The notes under the pieces are model-generated. The model saw only the letters and a program-made list of their open reading frames with translations. It was not told where the DNA came from and made no database searches. DNA of 64,000 bases, taken from the NCBI RefSeq assembly GCF_900156345.1, contig NZ_FTPP01000002.1:1240001-1304000 (forward strand). Direction: 5' to 3'. The stretch is from Pontibacter indicus (lineage in GTDB: Bacteria > Bacteroidota > Bacteroidia > Cytophagales > Hymenobacteraceae). This document shows positions 26,420 through 34,915 of the stretch, one piece after another (within the stretch, counting starts at the first letter, position 1; each line of letters starts with the position of its first letter). Position numbers and translations under genes: made by a program.

Positions 26420-27652
26420 CTATAAAGCTGCTACTTCCTTCGGGTAACAGACAAAGTATTTCTCCACTTTGTTGCTCAATGCCTGTATGTTGGGCAGATC
26501 CGAGGCATCGGCCGCGTTCACCACATAGCCCGTTTTCGTGAGCACGTTAATGGACTGCCCCTCAGCCTGATAGGCATTGTTGCTGATGCGGCCCGAAATC
26601 ATCAGATATTTCACGTCTTCAGGATGCACCTGGAAACGCTCCATCACCAGTTCGCTTATACCCAGCATCATCTCCTCATCAATCGGCTTGCTCGAGATGT
26701 ATACCTTGAACAGCTTGCGGTTGAGGATGCTTTTGGAAAGATAAGAAATGACCGGGTCGGAGTGGCTGGCCCATTCTTTAATGCCGCTCCACACATCGTG
26801 GTCGTCGAGCGAAACGAAGCGCTCCAGAATGCTGGCATCTCGTTGGAAATCCTCCAAAGTGAGGTTGGAAGACAAAAAGAACTTGAGGCAGGAGCTGGCG
26901 GGTACGTCTATACCTTGCTGCAGCAACTCGCGGGCGCGCTGCACGGTACGCAACACCATGTGCTCGGCACTGATCACAGTCTTGTGCAGGTATACCTGCC
27001 AGTACATCAGGCGGCGGCTCACCAGAAAGTTTTCGATGCTATAAATAGCTTTTTCCTCTACCACCAGCTTGTCGTTGGCCACGTCCAGCATCTTGATCAG
27101 ACGGTCGGCGCCGATCTTTCCTTCGTATACACCGGTATAGAAGCTGTCGCGGTTCAGGTAGTCGAGGCGGTCCACGTCGAGCTGGCTTGAGACGAGCTGG
27201 TGAAAGAAGCGGCGGTGATAGGTATCCGTAAAAATTTGAATGGCCAGGCTCAATCTGCCGCCAAATTCTTCGTTAAGCAGGTGCATGATGTGCAGCGAAA
27301 GGTGCTCGTGGTGCACCTCTTGGAAAATAGCCGTCTCCAGCGCATGCGAAAAAGGTCCGTGCCCCACGTCGTGCAAGAGGATGGCAATCAGCGAGGCTTC
27401 GAACTCAGCATCGGAAATCTCGTTGTTCTTGCCGCGCAGCGTGTTCAGGGCCAGGTTCATCAGGTTCATGGCCCCCAAGGCGTGATGAAAACGGGTATGC
27501 AGGGCACCCGGGTATACCATCTCGGTCAACCCCAATTGCTTGATCCGGCGCAGACGCTGAAAGTAGGGATGGTCGATGATGTCGAACAGCAACTCAGACG
27601 GCACCGTAATGAAACCGTATACAGGGTCGTTTAATATTTTTTTCTTATTCAC
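26420..27652 (-). CDS. HD-domain phosphohydrolase (dGTPase/COG1078 type)
   Basis: This 410-residue protein has an N-terminal HD domain. The metal-binding pattern is TRFHHALGAMNL (His), ILLHDVGHGPFSHALE (the HD pair plus His) and a later Asp in QLDVDRLDYLNRDS. Such COG1078 proteins are dNTP triphosphohydrolases or related nucleotide phosphatases. The start is GTG (MNKKKILNDPVYGFI), as in homologues of this phylum. It stands just upstream of lpxD in the same direction, the usual position in Bacteroidota genomes. The link to lipid A is positional only. Confidence 0.9.
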   Translation of the reverse strand: MNKKKILNDPVYGFITVPSELLFDIIDHPYFQRLRRIKQLGLTEMVYPGALHTRFHHALGAMNLMNLALNTLRGKNNEISDAEFEASLIAILLHDVGHGPFSHALETAIFQEVHHEHLSLHIMHLLNEEFGGRLSLAIQIFTDTYHRRFFHQLVSSQLDVDRLDYLNRDSFYTGVYEGKIGADRLIKMLDVANDKLVVEEKAIYSIENFLVSRRLMYWQVYLHKTVISAEHMVLRTVQRARELLQQGIDVPASSCLKFFLSSNLTLEDFQRDASILERFVSLDDHDVWSGIKEWASHSDPVISYLSKSILNRKLFKVYISSKPIDEEMMLGISELVMERFQVHPEDVKYLMISGRISNNAYQAEGQSINVLTKTGYVVNAADASDLPNIQALSNKVEKYFVCYPKEVAAL

Positions 27653-27820
27653 AAAAACCGAGGTTTTTAATTGTTAAATTGCTAATCGTTAATCGGTTGC
27701 TCATACAGAAGCCAAATCAGCCCCGGGCATTAACCGCCACCTGTGCGCGTTTGTTTGCGTTTAGGTATAGTAACCAATTAACAATGAAGCTATTTAGTAA
27801 CCCGCGCAACAAATAAAACT

Positions 27821-29383
27821 ATGCAAAGATATACCATTTTATGGGCCGATGACGAAATCGACCTGCTCAAGCCACACATTCTTTTCCTGGAAGAGAGAGG
27901 CTACGATATTACCCCTGTCAACAGCGGCGCCGACGCCATCGAGAAGGTGCAGGAACAAGCTTACGATGTGGTGTTCCTCGACGAAAACATGCCCGGCATC
28001 AGCGGCCTCGAGGCCCTGAACGAGATCAAGACCATCCGGCCGGCCATGCCTGTCATCATGATCACCAAGAGCGAGGAAGAGCACATCATGGAGGAGGCCA
28101 TTGGCTCCAAAATATCCGACTACCTGATCAAACCGCTCAATCCGAACCAGATCCTGCTTTCAGTTAAAAAAACGCTGGAGAACAAGCGTTTGGTATCCGA
28201 GAAAACCAACATGAGCTACCAGCGCGACTTCCGCCAGCTGGGCATGGCCTTTGGCGAGCGCCTGAGTCCGGGTGAGTGGGCCGATATTTACAAGAAACTG
28301 GTGTACTGGGAGCTGGAGATCGACGAGACGGAAAACAAGAGCATGGCCGACGTGATCAACATGCAGAAAGACGAGGCCAACTCCAATTTCGCCAAGTTCA
28401 TCATGGACAATTACGAAGACTGGATCAACAAAGAGTCGGATGATGCGCCGATGATGTCGCACCAGCTGTTCCGCGAGCGCGTGTTCCCGATGATGAAGGA
28501 GTCAGACAAGCCAATCTACTTTGTGCTGATCGACAACCTGCGTTATGACCAGTGGAAGGTGCTGGAGCCGCTCATTTCGGAATACTTCACGGTAGACTCA
28601 GAGGAGATGTTCTACTCCATTCTACCCACCACCACCGCCTACGCCCGTAACGCGATCTTCTCAGGTATGATGCCGACTGAGATCGTGAAGAAATACCCCA
28701 ACCTGTGGGTGAGCGACGACGAGGAGGAGGGCAAGAACCTAAACGAGCCGGACTTTCTGGATATACAGCTGCAGCAGAACCGCATTTCTGAAAAGCACAG
28801 CTACCATAAGATCACGAACCCGGCCGCGGGCAAAGACCTGAACAGCAAGTTCAATAACCTCGACAACAACAAGCTGAACGTGATCGTGTACAACTTTGTG
28901 GACATGCTCTCGCACGCCCGCACCGACAGCAACATGGTGCGCGAACTGGCGCCGGACGAGTCGGCTTACCGTTCCATCACCCGCTCGTGGTTCATCCACT
29001 CGCCGCTGTTCGAGATGCTGAAGCTGATTGCCGACCGCAAGGCCCGCCTCATTATCACGACCGACCACGGCACCATCCGGGTGAAGCGTCCGTTCAAGAT
29101 CATCGGCGACCGCCAGACGAACACTAACCTGAGGTATAAGCATGGTAAGAACCTCGGTTACACCGACAAAGATGTGTTCACGGTACGCAAGCCGGAGCGA
29201 TTTTTCTTGCCAAAGGCCAACGTTTCCACTACGTTTGTATTTGCGATCGAAGACTACTTCTTCGCATACCCGAACAATTATAACTATTACGTGAACTACT
29301 ACAAAGACACCTTCCAGCACGGAGGCGTGTCGCTGGAGGAGTGTATTATTCCGTTTGTGACACTGACGCCCAAGAATGCATAA
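27821..29383 (+). CDS. porX: PorX: response regulator with PglZ (alkaline-phosphatase-fold) domain
   Basis: This 520-residue T9SS regulator has a receiver domain (about 1-120) with acidic pocket DDE at 10-12, phospho-acceptor Asp54 in VFLDENMPG and the conserved Lys in DYLIKPLNP. The PglZ domain (about 230-515) contains VLIDNLRYDQW, the Ser/Thr-rich SILPTTTAYARNA stretch and the metal-site TTDHGTIRVKRP. PorX partners with the sensor PorY and controls type IX secretion, and was shown to be a phosphodiesterase acting on oligonucleotides in Porphyromonas. It is immediately followed by tsaE with an 8-nt overlap. Its presence with the SprB-like adhesin and PorP/SprF downstream indicates a working T9SS in the organism. 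Confidence 0.95.
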   Translation: MQRYTILWADDEIDLLKPHILFLEERGYDITPVNSGADAIEKVQEQAYDVVFLDENMPGISGLEALNEIKTIRPAMPVIMITKSEEEHIMEEAIGSKISDYLIKPLNPNQILLSVKKTLENKRLVSEKTNMSYQRDFRQLGMAFGERLSPGEWADIYKKLVYWELEIDETENKSMADVINMQKDEANSNFAKFIMDNYEDWINKESDDAPMMSHQLFRERVFPMMKESDKPIYFVLIDNLRYDQWKVLEPLISEYFTVDSEEMFYSILPTTTAYARNAIFSGMMPTEIVKKYPNLWVSDDEEEGKNLNEPDFLDIQLQQNRISEKHSYHKITNPAAGKDLNSKFNNLDNNKLNVIVYNFVDMLSHARTDSNMVRELAPDESAYRSITRSWFIHSPLFEMLKLIADRKARLIITTDHGTIRVKRPFKIIGDRQTNTNLRYKHGKNLGYTDKDVFTVRKPERFFLPKANVSTTFVFAIEDYFFAYPNNYNYYVNYYKDTFQHGGVSLEECIIPFVTLTPKNA

Positions 29384-29822
29384 CATAGGAGTGGAGAAGG
29401 CAAGTATCAAGATGTCGTCGTTGGCTGACCTGCCGGCGGCGGCTTCTGTGCTTTTAGAGGAGGCTCGCGAGGAGCCCATTATTTTGTTTGAAGGCCCGAT
29501 GGGTGCCGGAAAGACCACGCTGATCAAAGAGCTCTGCCGCCAGCTAGGCGTGGAGGAGAACGTAAGTAGCCCGACCTTCGCCCTGGTGAACGAGTACGAA
29601 ACGAACGAAGGGAACCTAATTTATCATTTTGACTTTTATAGGATTAACGAGGAACGTGAGGCGCTCAACATCGGGGCGCTGGAGTACTTTGACTCCGGCC
29701 ATACCTGCCTGATTGAGTGGCCTTCTATGATCCCGAACTTGTTGCCGGAGCATTACCTGTTAGTACAGCTGCAGCCCGCTGCAGAAGGAGAGGAGCGCAC
29801 CATGACCATAAACCGTGTATGA
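29376..29822 (+). CDS. tsaE: TsaE, tRNA threonylcarbamoyladenosine biosynthesis ATPase
   Basis: This 148-residue ATPase of the t6A synthesis machinery works with TsaB and TsaD to install threonylcarbamoyl on A37 of ANN-decoding tRNAs. The P-loop is FEGPMGAGKTTLIKEL (about residues 38-53). SSPTFALVNEY holds the conserved Thr/Ser switch, and HFDFYRI and CLIEW are family signatures. It overlaps porX by 8 nt and the ald start by 4 nt (ATGA), so the three are one translationally coupled unit. Confidence 0.95.
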   Translation: MHNIGVEKASIKMSSLADLPAAASVLLEEAREEPIILFEGPMGAGKTTLIKELCRQLGVEENVSSPTFALVNEYETNEGNLIYHFDFYRINEEREALNIGALEYFDSGHTCLIEWPSMIPNLLPEHYLLVQLQPAAEGEERTMTINRV

Positions 29823-31051
29823 GCATGACGGAGAGATTCGCCGTTGAATTAGGAAAACTGGCTGCCAGCCAGGCCCTTTACCCCAAGGAGTCGATGCTGG
29901 CGGTGGAGGAGCGATACAAGAGCCTGTTTATCGGGCTTCCGAAAGAGTCGTCGTTTCAGGAAAACCGCATCGGCCTTACCCCCAATGCCGTGAAACAACT
30001 CACCGACCAGGGCCACGAGATCTGGGTCGAGACTGGCGCCGGCGGCCCGTCCAAATACTCCGACAACGACTACTCCGAAGCAGGTGCCCGCATTGTGTAC
30101 TCCTGCAAAGAGGTATACGAAGCCGGTATCATCCTCAAAATAGCACCTCCTACGTACGACGAGATCGAGTACCTGCGCCCCGGCCAAACGCTGATTTCCG
30201 CCCTGCATTTCGGCAACCTGACCTCCGATTACATCAATGCCCTGCTCCGCAAAAAGATAAACGCCATTTCCTTTGAGCTGATCCGCGACAAGTCGGAATC
30301 GAAGCCCGTGGTACGCGCCATGAGCGAGATTGCTGGCAGTTCGGCCATGCTGATCGCGGCGGAATATCTGAGTAGCAGCAAAGACGGAAAAGGCGTGATT
30401 CTGGGAGGTATAACGGGCGTGGCCCCATCCAAAGTGGTGATCATGGGTGCAGGTACTGTGGCCGAATACGCCGCCAGAGCCGCCCTCGGACTGGGAGCGG
30501 AAGTAAAGGTATTTGACAATCATATTTACAAACTGCGTCGCCTGAAGCACAACATTGGCCAACCGATCTTCACTTCCACGCTAGACAAAACGATTCTGCA
30601 CCATGAGCTCAAAAACGCAGATGTGGTGATTGGCGCACTGGTAGCGGAAGAAGGCCGCATGGCGTGTATGGTAGAGGAGGGAGTCGTCGCCCAAATGAAC
30701 CCGGGCTCCATCATCATCGACGTCTGCATCGACCAGGGAGGCTGCTTTGAGACTTCCGAGCTGACCTCGCATAGCCGCCCGATCTTCCGAAAATACGATA
30801 TCATTCATTACTGCGTACCGAATATCGCTTCGCGTGTGCCGCGCACCGCTTCCACAGCGCTCAGCAATATCTTCACCCCGATTTTTACCGAGATCTCCAA
30901 ATTCGGCGGCATCAACGAGGTGCTGTTCATGAACGAGCACTACCGCAGCGGCGTTTACATCTACAAAGGCAGCCTGACGAATTCGCAGATCGCCAAGAAG
31001 TTTGGGATGCGGTACAAGGAGCTGGGGTTGATGATTGCGGTGAGGAATTAA
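29819..31051 (+). CDS. ald: Alanine dehydrogenase
   Basis: This 410-residue NAD-dependent enzyme interconverts alanine with pyruvate and ammonia. I start it at the ATG overlapping the tsaE stop (MSMTERFAVELGKLAAS) rather than 102 bases earlier, where the extra residues are translated from tsaE. The N-terminal substrate part has GLPKESSFQENRIGLTP, the NAD-binding Rossmann part has VVIMGAGTVAEYAARAALGLG near residue 208, and IDVCIDQGGCFETS is typical. Length fits the Bacteroidota-type Ald, longer at the N-terminus than Bacillus Ald. The stop TAA continues as GGTATAG. Confidence 0.93.
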   Translation: MSMTERFAVELGKLAASQALYPKESMLAVEERYKSLFIGLPKESSFQENRIGLTPNAVKQLTDQGHEIWVETGAGGPSKYSDNDYSEAGARIVYSCKEVYEAGIILKIAPPTYDEIEYLRPGQTLISALHFGNLTSDYINALLRKKINAISFELIRDKSESKPVVRAMSEIAGSSAMLIAAEYLSSSKDGKGVILGGITGVAPSKVVIMGAGTVAEYAARAALGLGAEVKVFDNHIYKLRRLKHNIGQPIFTSTLDKTILHHELKNADVVIGALVAEEGRMACMVEEGVVAQMNPGSIIIDVCIDQGGCFETSELTSHSRPIFRKYDIIHYCVPNIASRVPRTASTALSNIFTPIFTEISKFGGINEVLFMNEHYRSGVYIYKGSLTNSQIAKKFGMRYKELGLMIAVRN

Positions 31052-31077
31052 GGTATAGCGTATAGCTATTAGGTATA

Positions 31078-31120
31078 ACAGAACAGGTCCCGTCTAGGTA
31101 TAGGCGGGACCTGTTCTGTT
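31078..31120 (+). terminator. Strong terminator after porX-tsaE-ald, loop containing AGGTATAG
   Basis: A 15-bp perfect stem, ACAGAACAGGTCCCG paired with CGGGACCTGTTCTGT. The loop holds the over-represented word AGGTATAG (31096-31103). TTTG follows. Confidence 0.9.
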
Positions 31121-31191
31121 TTGTAACTACGGATGTTGCAGGTATAGCCATCTACGTTGCTTTGTAGCTTCGCCTGTGCAGCGGGCACCGT

Positions 31192-31310
31192 TTGCCCTGG
31201 CCGGGCGGGCCTTACTTTTTTCCTTGATGAAAAAAGTAAGCAAAAAAATCAAGACGCTCCAAACTCGCTGAACGCTCAAACAGTGGAGCGTCGAAAAGCG
31301 CACCTGGCAC
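31192..31310. repeat. Dispersed structured repeat, copy 1
   Basis: The first 102 bp (31192-31293) are identical to 56017-56118 and similarity continues to CTGGCAC. Inside are a perfect 11-bp inverted repeat CTTACTTTTTT / AAAAAAGTAAG (31211-31240), a 9-bp pair GACGCTCCA / TGGAGCGTC (31253-31292), and a third pair CTTGAT / ATCAAG that would compete with both. The repeat carries no credible open reading frame. It sits downstream of the ald terminator. Confidence 0.85.
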
Positions 31311-31407
31311 GACTTCTAGTTTCATAGTGCAAGGGGCAAGTTAGTCTTTCGATGCGTGCCAGTGTTTGTTTGCTACAGTTATTATACCTATGAACTGTCA
31401 GTTACAG

Positions 31408-31444
31408 AAACTCCCTTAGACAAGGAGGGGTTAGGGGTGGTTGG
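31408..31444. repeat. CTCCC / GGAGGGG palindromic repeat, variant copy
   Basis: AAACTCCCTTAGACAAGGAG followed by GGGTTAGGGGTGGTT: a C-run arm, a short loop, and two tandem G-run partners, as in the copies at 31502, 31667 and 56243. Confidence 0.6.
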
Positions 31445-31501
31445 ACCCGGCAGGGCCATACCTTTGCTACAAGGCTTATACTATGGACAAGCAATAGCCG
31501 C

Positions 31502-31537
31502 AAAGTCCCCCTTTGAAGGGGGCAGGGGGATGTCAAT
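31502..31537. repeat. CCCCC / GGGGG-GGGGG palindromic repeat
   Basis: GTCCCCCTTTGAAGGGGGC then AGGGGGATGTCAAT. The C-arm can pair with either G block. An almost identical copy is at 56243-56278, including flanking GTCAAT. Confidence 0.75.
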
Positions 31538-31666
31538 GGTGCACCGGAATCCTGTTAATCCGTGGGGATGGGGGCCCTATTTAAAATCCTGCAAATCCTG
31601 ATTCAGACAAAGAAAGAGGCACGGGAGATAGGCAAAAGCTGCGAATCTATACCTGCATCAGAAAAA

Positions 31667-31706
31667 ATTCCCCCTCCTGTTTTTAGGAGGGGGGTAGGGG
31701 GGAATT
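31667..31706. repeat. CCCCCTCCT / AGGAGGGGG palindromic repeat abutting a stop codon
   Basis: AATTCCCCCTCCT, loop, AGGAGGGGGG, then a second AGGGGGGAATT that pairs with the same left arm. The right end reaches the TAA of the M28 peptidase gene at 31705. Confidence 0.7.
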
Positions 31707-33021
31707 ACTTCACCAATGCCTTATCCACTCGCATTGGCGTGTCCTCACCCGACACAACACCCTGTGCAGCCAGCGCAATGGCGCGGATCATGCTGGTGAA
31801 GTGCGGCATATCGAGCAGTTCGAACTCGTCTTTTACGGTATGGTAGGTTTTGTCTTGGTCGATCTGCACCGATGAAATGGTATGGGCTGGTACACCTAAG
31901 CGGGCTAGGGTGGCATTGTCGGAGCGGTAGAAGAGGTTTTGCTCCGGGTAGGGGTCGGCGTGAATGCTGTAGGTGGTGCCTTCGAGGCGCTTCTGCATCA
32001 TTTTGCCCAAGTCAGACTTTTCGTAACCAGTCAGGTAGGCGCTGTTCGGACCGAATTTAGAGGGTTTGCCCACCATCTCGATGTTGAACATGGCCACGAT
32101 CTGGTCGGGGTTGAGTTGCTCGGAGAAGTAGCGGGAGCCGTGGCCACCGATCTCTTCGGCTGTGAAAGCGGCGAAGATCAGGGTACGCTCCGGTTGCGGC
32201 TGTGCTTTGTAGTAGCGGGCCAGCATCATCATGGCTGTGGTGCCGGAGGCGTCGTCGTCGGCACCGTTGGCAATACTGTCGCCGTCGATGGTGTGGTGGA
32301 AGCCGATGTGGTCGTAGTGGCCGGAGAACACCACAAACTCGTTTTTGCGCTTGCCTTCGATCATGCCCACCACGTTAGAAAGCGGCAGTTTCTCTACTTT
32401 GTTGGCAAACTTCACCTCATACTTCTTCGGGGCAGCCTGATCGGTGAGCACGTATACCTTGCTGCTGCCGGTACCCACTTCTTTCCGCACGCCACCTCTT
32501 GCAAAGTAGCCTCGGTAGTTGGCAAAAGCCTCGGCATGGCTTGGGTGTACGAGCACGATCGCGTCCTGCTCCGCTGCATTCGCCTTCCCGAAAGCCGCCC
32601 TGAAGTTCTCTCCCTCAGGTATAGAGATGATGTTGATCTTGTTCTTATGCTTCCAGTTGAACCCCTCGTGTGCCGTGTTCACAAACAAATGCTCCGGTGC
32701 AATGGTCTTTTTGCCTAGCTTTACTTCTGTCTGGCTGGGCGTGAGGCGATGCACATAAAAGGTCTGGCGGTAAGAGGGTGCCTGGCTGGAACTGGTGCCA
32801 TTGAGCGGCGTGAGCCCGGCGGCATGAAACTCCTCCTCAATAAAGTCAGCGGCTTTTTCTATACCTGCCGAGAAGGCGGCACGGCCCTGCATGTTGTCGT
32901 GGCTGAGGGTCTGTAGCAGGCGGGTGGCCTCCTGCTGGTTGATCACGGAGAGGTCCTGGGCAGAGAGCGAAGCACCCAGCAAGAGAGAAAAAGCGGTAGC
33001 AAATAGCTGTTGGCGTGTCAT
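31705..33021 (-). CDS. Secreted M28-family zinc peptidase
   Basis: This 438-residue secreted aminopeptidase-like protein has its start set at MTRQQLFATAFSLLLGASLSAQ, a clean signal peptide; an upstream ATG would add 79 low-complexity residues from the spacer. Zinc ligands of family M28 are visible in VFSGHYDHIGFH, NGADDDASGTTAMM and FAAFTAEEIGGHGSRYF (the catalytic Glu pair), with a later His in the C-terminal part near TYHTVKDEFELLD. It is most likely a periplasmic or secreted exopeptidase feeding amino acids. It lies opposite the repeat-rich spacer. Confidence 0.88.
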   Translation of the reverse strand: MTRQQLFATAFSLLLGASLSAQDLSVINQQEATRLLQTLSHDNMQGRAAFSAGIEKAADFIEEEFHAAGLTPLNGTSSSQAPSYRQTFYVHRLTPSQTEVKLGKKTIAPEHLFVNTAHEGFNWKHKNKINIISIPEGENFRAAFGKANAAEQDAIVLVHPSHAEAFANYRGYFARGGVRKEVGTGSSKVYVLTDQAAPKKYEVKFANKVEKLPLSNVVGMIEGKRKNEFVVFSGHYDHIGFHHTIDGDSIANGADDDASGTTAMMMLARYYKAQPQPERTLIFAAFTAEEIGGHGSRYFSEQLNPDQIVAMFNIEMVGKPSKFGPNSAYLTGYEKSDLGKMMQKRLEGTTYSIHADPYPEQNLFYRSDNATLARLGVPAHTISSVQIDQDKTYHTVKDEFELLDMPHFTSMIRAIALAAQGVVSGEDTPMRVDKALVK

Positions 33022-33133
33022 AGGTATAGCAGTGTATACGATTAGGATTTTGGTGTTTTTTTGGAAATATTGTCGGGGTAAACGCTGCCTCTGGAAGCAA
33101 CTGTACGGAAACAGCAACCCAATATAGCGAAAT

Positions 33134-34231
33134 ATGGAAAAGAGCTCCAAAGTTAACTGGCTAAAGTTACTGCAATTCATATTGCTGGTGGCGGCCTTGT
33201 TATACTTCGGGCGCACGCTCTTCGTTCCGCTCAGCTTTTCGCTCCTCATCAGCTTCATTCTTTACCCCGTGGTGAAGTGGCTGGAAGACCGTGGCTGGAG
33301 TCGCTGGGGTGCGATTCTGTTCTGTCTGCTGACCTTGCTTTTAGTGGTGGGTGCGTTGAGCTGGCTGCTGGTGCGGCAGATGATCAGCTTCGGGCAGGAG
33401 TGGCCCATGTTGCAGGAAAAGCTGTTGCAGGCCTGGCAGCAGTTCGGACTATACCTGGAGCAGCAGTTTGGTGTGGACGATGTGCAGCGGAGCAACTGGA
33501 TGGAGGGGCTCGTGAACGATGCTGCTTCTTCTGTGCTGAAGGTAGGAAGAGGTGTGCTTTATGCCTCTGTTACCACGGTGGTACTTTTTCTCCTGATTCC
33601 CCTTTACGCGGCGCTTATCCTCTACAACCGCGAGCAATTGGCAGCGGCGCTTTTCTCGATGTTCCCGCAAACCGAACACAGCAAAATCCGAAGCATCCTG
33701 CACGAAACTATCACGACGTACTACAACTTCATCAAGGGCATGATCATCGTGTATGCGGTGGTGGGTGTGTTGAACAGCGTGGGACTGTTGCTACTAGGTA
33801 TACCGCATGCCATTTTCTTCGGTATCGTGGCCTCTATCCTCACTTTTATACCTTATGTGGGCATCTCCATCGGAGCGATTTTGCCGATGGCCGTTGCCTG
33901 GATCACCTATGACTCGGTTTGGTATCCGGTTGGGGTGGTGATGGTATTTACTGTGGTGCAGTACCTGGAGGCGAACCTTATTTTTCCGCTCGCAGTAAGC
34001 TACAGGCTACAGGTGAACATGCTCTTTACTTTGCTGGCCATTGTAGCGGGCGGCATCCTGTGGGGAGCCTCCGGTATGATCCTGTTCGTGCCCTTTGTGG
34101 CCATCCTGAAACTGATCGCAGACAAGCACGAGGAGCTGCGGCCGGTGTCGCTGCTGCTCGGTACTGGTAAGCCGCCTGTTAAACCGAAGCCCGGTATTAA
34201 GCTTGTTCGTTTCCGCCGGCCGGAGGAGTAG
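33134..34231 (+). CDS. AI-2E family (PerM-like) transporter
   Basis: This 365-residue membrane protein of the AI-2E/UPF0118 family has about eight hydrophobic segments, first LLQFILLVAALLYFGRTLFV. A periplasmic loop follows after helix 3 (about residues 85-150). The C-terminal conserved run includes FFGIVASILTFIPYVGISIG and VGVVMVFTVVQYLEANLIFP. The family includes an autoinducer-2 exporter (TqsA), sodium/proton antiporters and PerM; the substrate here is unknown. The C-terminus is basic. Its last 35 bp overlap the 3' end of the convergent GNAT gene. Confidence 0.9.
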   Translation: MEKSSKVNWLKLLQFILLVAALLYFGRTLFVPLSFSLLISFILYPVVKWLEDRGWSRWGAILFCLLTLLLVVGALSWLLVRQMISFGQEWPMLQEKLLQAWQQFGLYLEQQFGVDDVQRSNWMEGLVNDAASSVLKVGRGVLYASVTTVVLFLLIPLYAALILYNREQLAAALFSMFPQTEHSKIRSILHETITTYYNFIKGMIIVYAVVGVLNSVGLLLLGIPHAIFFGIVASILTFIPYVGISIGAILPMAVAWITYDSVWYPVGVVMVFTVVQYLEANLIFPLAVSYRLQVNMLFTLLAIVAGGILWGASGMILFVPFVAILKLIADKHEELRPVSLLLGTGKPPVKPKPGIKLVRFRRPEE

Positions 34232-34787
34232 CGTTGTTCTCCAACCATTCCCTTTTCAGCAGGCTGTATACCTCCAGGTCGATGAAGCGGCCCTGCAACC
34301 ACTCCCCGTCGCGCTCTATACCTTCCATTTTGAAGCCCAGCCGCTGCGGAATGCGATTGCTTTTGCCCACGCCCACCTTTATCTGAATCCGGTTCATGCC
34401 CATCTGCTCAAACGCCTGTGTTATCAAAGCCGCGCAGCATCGGGCCATGATGCCCTTTTTCTGAAATTCCTCGCCCAGCCAATAGCCGATTTCCAGTTTG
34501 CTGTTCACGCGGTCGATGGTTTTGTAGCCGATGATGCCCGCCACTTTATCCTGATACCGGATGACGTATACCTGGTCCTGCAAATTGCCGGGTGCGGTGA
34601 CGCTGCGCAGGTATAGCTCGGTGTCGGTTGCGGAATGGCTGAAGTCGATGAAGGGCAGCCACTCCCGCAGGTATAGCCGGCCCCTGTCGATCAGTTGGAA
34701 GAGCGCAGCGGCGTCGCTCACCTGGGCTTCGTGCAGAGTGATGCCAGGTGCTACCGATAGGGGTTGTAGAGTTGAGGCAGATCGCAT
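34197..34787 (-). CDS. GNAT N-acetyltransferase (RimJ/RimL type)
   Basis: This 196-residue acetyltransferase is of the RimJ/L-like GNAT group. The acetyl-CoA region is seen in YWLGEEFQKKGIMARCCAAL (the Q/R-x-x-G-x-G/A-like loop), with IGYKTIDRVNSKLEIGY before it and MNRIQIKVGVGKSNRIPQRLGFKMEG after it. These enzymes acetylate ribosomal protein N-termini or small molecules; the substrate cannot be told. The 3' end overlaps the convergent AI-2E-type gene by 35 bp. Confidence 0.88.
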   Translation of the reverse strand: MRSASTLQPLSVAPGITLHEAQVSDAAALFQLIDRGRLYLREWLPFIDFSHSATDTELYLRSVTAPGNLQDQVYVIRYQDKVAGIIGYKTIDRVNSKLEIGYWLGEEFQKKGIMARCCAALITQAFEQMGMNRIQIKVGVGKSNRIPQRLGFKMEGIERDGEWLQGRFIDLEVYSLLKREWLENNATPPAGGNEQA

Positions 34788-34915
34788 GGTATGGCAGGTG
34801 CTAGGGTAACGTTGTGAAAATACATGTGCTAAACATATGGGCCTAAAAATGAGTTAAATAGCTTAGAGTCAGGTAATGCTGCTCTTTTATGAACGCACAT
34901 ATTTGTTACAAGACT

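Noticed and set aside
29717..29818. N-terminal extension of alanine dehydrogenase
   Set aside because: It overlaps tsaE out of frame and is Arg/His-rich. The ATGA overlap start fits coupling and family length.
33022..33258. N-terminal extension of the M28 peptidase
   Set aside because: It lacks similarity to signal sequences, whereas the internal Met starts a clean signal peptide.
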